DNA of 18,898 nucleotides from NCBI GenBank assembly GCA_964540765.1, contig CAZINW010000039.1, positions 1 to 18,898 on the forward strand. Reading direction: 5' to 3'. This document shows positions 15,860 to 18,898 of this stretch, one piece after another. Under the pieces are notes generated by a model. It had not been told where the DNA came from. It saw nothing but the letters and a program-made list of their open reading frames with translations, and ran no database searches. A program made the position numbers and the translations under genes. The DNA is from CAZJLN01 sp964540765. Its GTDB lineage: Bacteria; Chloroflexota; Anaerolineae; Anaerolineales; Anaerolineaceae. How positions within the stretch are numbered: position 1 is the stretch's first letter; each line of letters starts with the position of its first letter.

Positions 15860-17812
15860 TTATTGAACCGCAGACTTTAAGTTAATAAGGTCATTATATA
15901 ATTCCGATTGTCCTCGCGGGATCAATAAATTGACATTTCCATTTTGAAGGGTATAAACCGGTTCATAATCTTCCAGAATTGGCAAAATGACCCGGTTAAC
16001 CCACTCATTATTCTCCGCCCAAAATGACATGGATGGATCTTGCATATTCGTGGAAAGTGGGTCCATCAGGATGGCTGAGAATGTATGCTGTGAGAGCAAA
16101 CTGTAAAATTCTTGCAGGTAAGGCTGATTATTGCTCATTGCCATTTCCATGAGAAACACTTTTTCATATTCAGGATAGAGCCTGATGCCTTCCACTTTGT
16201 TAAGTGCCAGTAACTGTCTCTCTGATATGAATAGAACTTCACCGGGTTGATCTTGCAGCACATCCAAAGCAGATTGAATTAATTTCACATCCTTCTCCTG
16301 GGTTGCGGGAGAAATAAATTTCCAGGAAGTGGTCGCTTGCATGGAGAATATCACGGGTATCATGGTAGAAAGGATCACAAAGGCATTGTTCAGCTTAAAA
16401 TGTTGTGCATTTTGGGGGGATTCCAATATGTAATGATCAAATATGATGCTCAGCGCCACCACAATCCATATCACCAGGAAGGCATCCATATTGTGCAAAT
16501 CCCCTCCCCCACCAATTTTAACACTGACGATAATCCCACCCAGCAGAAAAACAAAAAGAATTAAGCATAAACCCAGGCTTCTCACCGATTGCCAATATGC
16601 CTTGAAACCAGTTTTGACGATCTTTTGCACAACCAGAACAGCCAGGGGCAGGCAGACAACGAGGATACCAATCAATATTCCCATGCTGTAAGTACTGTTT
16701 GGCAGTAAACGGCTCCAGAGCAGTCCAGACGAAAATGAAGAAGTAAATAATGCCGGGTCATTCCCTGAATAAAGAGTGTACAACCTGTTGGTCAGCAATG
16801 CGGTCGCCCCGCCTGCCAGGCACCAGATGAACGGGTCACGAAAGTACCTGAACCATTTCATGGAACCCACAGGGGTTTCGAGAAGGTAAAGTGTTGCTGC
16901 GAGGAGGGCTGGCAAAGGCAACCAATTAACCCGACTTAATCCTGCCCACACTGAGGCAAGTACAACAAATACAAGTGTACGAATTGGTTTTTTAGGATGG
17001 TAACCCAATAAAACTAAAATGACACACACCATCAAGTGGTAATAGACTGCACCCTGAAAAAAATAAAGAAAAAACCAGAGAATGAGCGCCAGCTTGTTAA
17101 AACGACTGCCAAATTTGAAGCGACGTGCCAGGACAAGGCTGCCCAGAGCAGTCAGAACGATCCAGAGGAGGACTTGCCAGAGACGATGGATAAGGATGTT
17201 CTGACTCCCAAAGATAAAAGGGATGGATTGCAGAAGATACCTGGAGGGATGCAAAACAGGAAGCGGGATTTTTTGACCATATAATCTTTGAGCAAAAAAT
17301 ATGGATGCGTTGTAATAACGACTGCCTTCTGACCACCCCAAGGAAAAAGGAACCGCCTGTATTTCAGGCAGAAACGATCCTATCTTGTAAACTACCCCAG
17401 CAATTAATGATAAAAACATGAACGCATTCGCTGGTGAAGTGTCAGGGTAACCATGGTTCACAAGCAGCGATCCCAATCCCGTCATCCACACCATAAAGAG
17501 CAAACGACCGCTGTGATGCAAAAATATTTGGAAGGGAGTGGTAAAAGGCAATATCGCAGCCAGTAAAGCCAAAATAACAGCGATCGTCCATGCCACGGAC
17601 TTGGGCAGGATTACTTTTGGTAATTGGATTTTCGCTTTGAAGGGTATGAATGTTAAAACCAGGAAGACGATTGAAATGATCAAAGACAGGGAAACAATGT
17701 AAAACCAGATTCCCCTGGCTTCAAGGAAAACGATCAGATACCAAATGGAGAGTGCAACATTGATCAGCATAAGATATCGCAACCATGCTTTTTTACCAAT
17801 TACCACACTCAC
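15860..17812 (-). CDS. Large polytopic membrane protein, possible GT-C glycosyltransferase
   Basis: The protein has 650 residues. Roughly a dozen hydrophobic helices cover about residues 12-500, and a soluble C-terminal part of about 150 residues follows. This many-helix membrane core plus extracytoplasmic tail is the layout of GT-C lipid-linked-sugar transferases, and an acidic loop early in the core (SEGSRYYN) would fit, but no family-defining motif is clear, so the assignment is tentative. A GGGGDLHNMDAF loop is a distinctive landmark. Translation starts at GTG (17812), which overlaps the stop of the upstream UPF0104 gene (GTGA), so the two are coupled. It converges on the GT2 gene, so all three may serve one envelope glycan or glycolipid pathway. 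Confidence 0.8.
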   Translation of the reverse strand: MSVVIGKKAWLRYLMLINVALSIWYLIVFLEARGIWFYIVSLSLIISIVFLVLTFIPFKAKIQLPKVILPKSVAWTIAVILALLAAILPFTTPFQIFLHHSGRLLFMVWMTGLGSLLVNHGYPDTSPANAFMFLSLIAGVVYKIGSFLPEIQAVPFSLGWSEGSRYYNASIFFAQRLYGQKIPLPVLHPSRYLLQSIPFIFGSQNILIHRLWQVLLWIVLTALGSLVLARRFKFGSRFNKLALILWFFLYFFQGAVYYHLMVCVILVLLGYHPKKPIRTLVFVVLASVWAGLSRVNWLPLPALLAATLYLLETPVGSMKWFRYFRDPFIWCLAGGATALLTNRLYTLYSGNDPALFTSSFSSGLLWSRLLPNSTYSMGILIGILVVCLPLAVLVVQKIVKTGFKAYWQSVRSLGLCLILFVFLLGGIIVSVKIGGGGDLHNMDAFLVIWIVVALSIIFDHYILESPQNAQHFKLNNAFVILSTMIPVIFSMQATTSWKFISPATQEKDVKLIQSALDVLQDQPGEVLFISERQLLALNKVEGIRLYPEYEKVFLMEMAMSNNQPYLQEFYSLLSQHTFSAILMDPLSTNMQDPSMSFWAENNEWVNRVILPILEDYEPVYTLQNGNVNLLIPRGQSELYNDLINLKSAVQ

Positions 17813-18762
17813 TCCTTGAGAATCTCATTATCCTTGACCAATTTTGAATAATTTTCACCGCTTAATATTCCTGAGATAAAAAACGCACCGGGCAAGCTCC
17901 CCAGGATCCACAAACCACGGATGATGATGGCAATCGTCAGACTGGTTGAGTTACTCAGTCCCCCCAACACCGTGAATAAATTCGTGATGGTGACTTCCTG
18001 CAGTCCCAATCCATTGATTGAGATTGGCAACAAAGTGACGAAGTAAGTTAAACTCCAAAGCCCTGCGATCTCCCAGAACGACATGCTCTCTCCCAATTCG
18101 GTGATGATGATCTTTATGATCAGGAAGATCGCAGCCATATGAATGAAATTGAATAACATCGCCAGCAATAGATATTTCGGATGTTTGAACCAGTAGCGGA
18201 AATTTTCGGCCACTTTTTTCAGGGTTGACTTGACTTTGGCTACAATCTTTTTTCCAAAAGCCCACCCTGCCATTGCATTGATACCCTGATCAACAGCTTG
18301 ATGATTTAGATTATTAAATAATGGCGAGAGACCAAACGGCAACACCAATGCCATTCCTATGATACCTACCAAACGATCGGTCATCAGGGAAGCGGCTGCC
18401 AGGGCACCACTAATGCCAATTCTCATCGCCCCTGCCAAGCGGACAACATCTCCCCCGACCGTGGTCGGAAGGAAGTTGGATGCAAACAAGCCAGCAAATG
18501 TCAAGCGCAGGCTGTCCTTCCAATGCACTTTGAGGTTTTCAATATGTAAGAGTGAATGCCAGCGTAAAAAAGTGGCTAAACGAGAAACAAAGATCAAAAA
18601 TACCATCATTAAGAGACGGGAAAGCGATATTTTCTTTAGTGCGTCAATAATCTCTTCAATGCCTGTAGTATAGAATAAATAAACCAACAATAAGATGGAG
18701 AGGATTGTCCCAATCCAGCGAATGATTATTTTCCAATTTTTATTGTGCTTGTTCAATTCCAT
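17809..18762 (-). CDS. UPF0104 / lysylphosphatidylglycerol synthase-like membrane protein
   Basis: A 317-residue integral membrane protein of the family named for the transmembrane part of MprF (LPG synthase TM region, also called AglD-like). Marker motifs are FASNFLPTTVGGDVVR (93-108) and LLPISINGLGLQE (244-256). Roughly seven or eight hydrophobic segments are visible, with a basic loop at about 169-195. There is no aminoacyl-transferase domain, so it is not MprF itself; stand-alone members often sit beside glycosyltransferase genes and are thought to move or modify lipids. It is the first gene of a coupled pair, its TGA overlapping the GTG of the next gene. No strong Shine-Dalgarno site precedes the ATG. 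Confidence 0.9.
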   Translation of the reverse strand: MELNKHNKNWKIIIRWIGTILSILLLVYLFYTTGIEEIIDALKKISLSRLLMMVFLIFVSRLATFLRWHSLLHIENLKVHWKDSLRLTFAGLFASNFLPTTVGGDVVRLAGAMRIGISGALAAASLMTDRLVGIIGMALVLPFGLSPLFNNLNHQAVDQGINAMAGWAFGKKIVAKVKSTLKKVAENFRYWFKHPKYLLLAMLFNFIHMAAIFLIIKIIITELGESMSFWEIAGLWSLTYFVTLLPISINGLGLQEVTITNLFTVLGGLSNSTSLTIAIIIRGLWILGSLPGAFFISGILSGENYSKLVKDNEILKE

Positions 18763-18810
18763 TCAAATCCAAACAGATTGACCTTACATCTTAATGAGGA
18801 GTTCTGTTGA

Positions 18811-18816
18811 ATTATA
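18811..18816 (-). promoter_or_regulatory. -10 box for the UPF0104/membrane-protein pair
   Basis: A minus-strand TATAAT lies 48 bp before the ATG at 18762, with no good -35 box. An alternative in the same gap is TTGAGT (18887-18892) with an 18-bp spacer to TAAGAT (18863-18868), also on the minus strand. Either could drive the pair. The rest of 18763-18898 shows no gene. Confidence 0.4.
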
Positions 18817-18898
18817 CATTAATTTACTGATCAGACTTTTGCAGCGAATTGCCTCACAAATAATCTTACTATAGGGAATTACGTTGACTCAAAAAGAA

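Overview
The window (about 19 kb, moderate GC) looks like chromosomal DNA of a Chloroflexota bacterium, probably of the Anaerolineae. This is an inference from protein style: a giant STAND ATPase/TPR protein with a cyclase-homology domain, a cNMP-binding protein with duplicated membrane-linked PH domains, and several genes whose -10 box lies 6-7 nt before the start codon. No 16S rRNA or other taxonomic marker is present, and nothing mobile, no CRISPR array and no tRNA was seen.

Layout. Positions 1-430 hold no convincing gene. They contain a strongly structured, probably transcribed RNA (about 243-418), preceded by a 14-bp tandem repeat. The RNase P RNA gene rnpB (about 432-808, +) follows directly, with its own TTGACT-N17-TATGAT promoter that starts inside the upstream RNA. 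From 870 to 5443 everything is on the minus strand. In transcription order this is a cNMP-binding/PH membrane protein, peptide deformylase (def), recF, a small four-helix membrane protein and a nitroreductase. Divergent from this set is a 1437-residue protein on the plus strand (5605-9918): zinc ribbon, cyclase-homology domain, STAND-type ATPase, TPR array and an RsbU/SpoIIE-type PP2C phosphatase. A bidirectional terminator separates it from convergent clpC (9984-12428, -). Upstream of clpC, and also on the minus strand, lie queA and ruvB. Divergent from ruvB is a GT2 membrane-anchored glycosyltransferase (14784-15737, +). It converges on a translationally coupled minus-strand pair: a UPF0104/LPG-synthase-like membrane protein and a large polytopic membrane protein (15860-18762).

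How the genes fit together. The housekeeping part covers RNA processing (rnpB), N-terminal maturation (def), recombination and repair (recF, ruvB), tRNA queuosine modification (queA) and protein quality control (clpC). The ruvB-queA order is a common bacterial arrangement. The last 4 kb looks like an envelope glycan or glycolipid module.

The two items most worth pursuing are (i) the branched RNA upstream of rnpB, with coaxial stems and a possible loop-loop contact, and (ii) the divergent pair of a cNMP-binding/PH membrane protein and a five-part signalling protein. The second may be an uncharacterised signal-transduction module ending in a PP2C phosphatase output.
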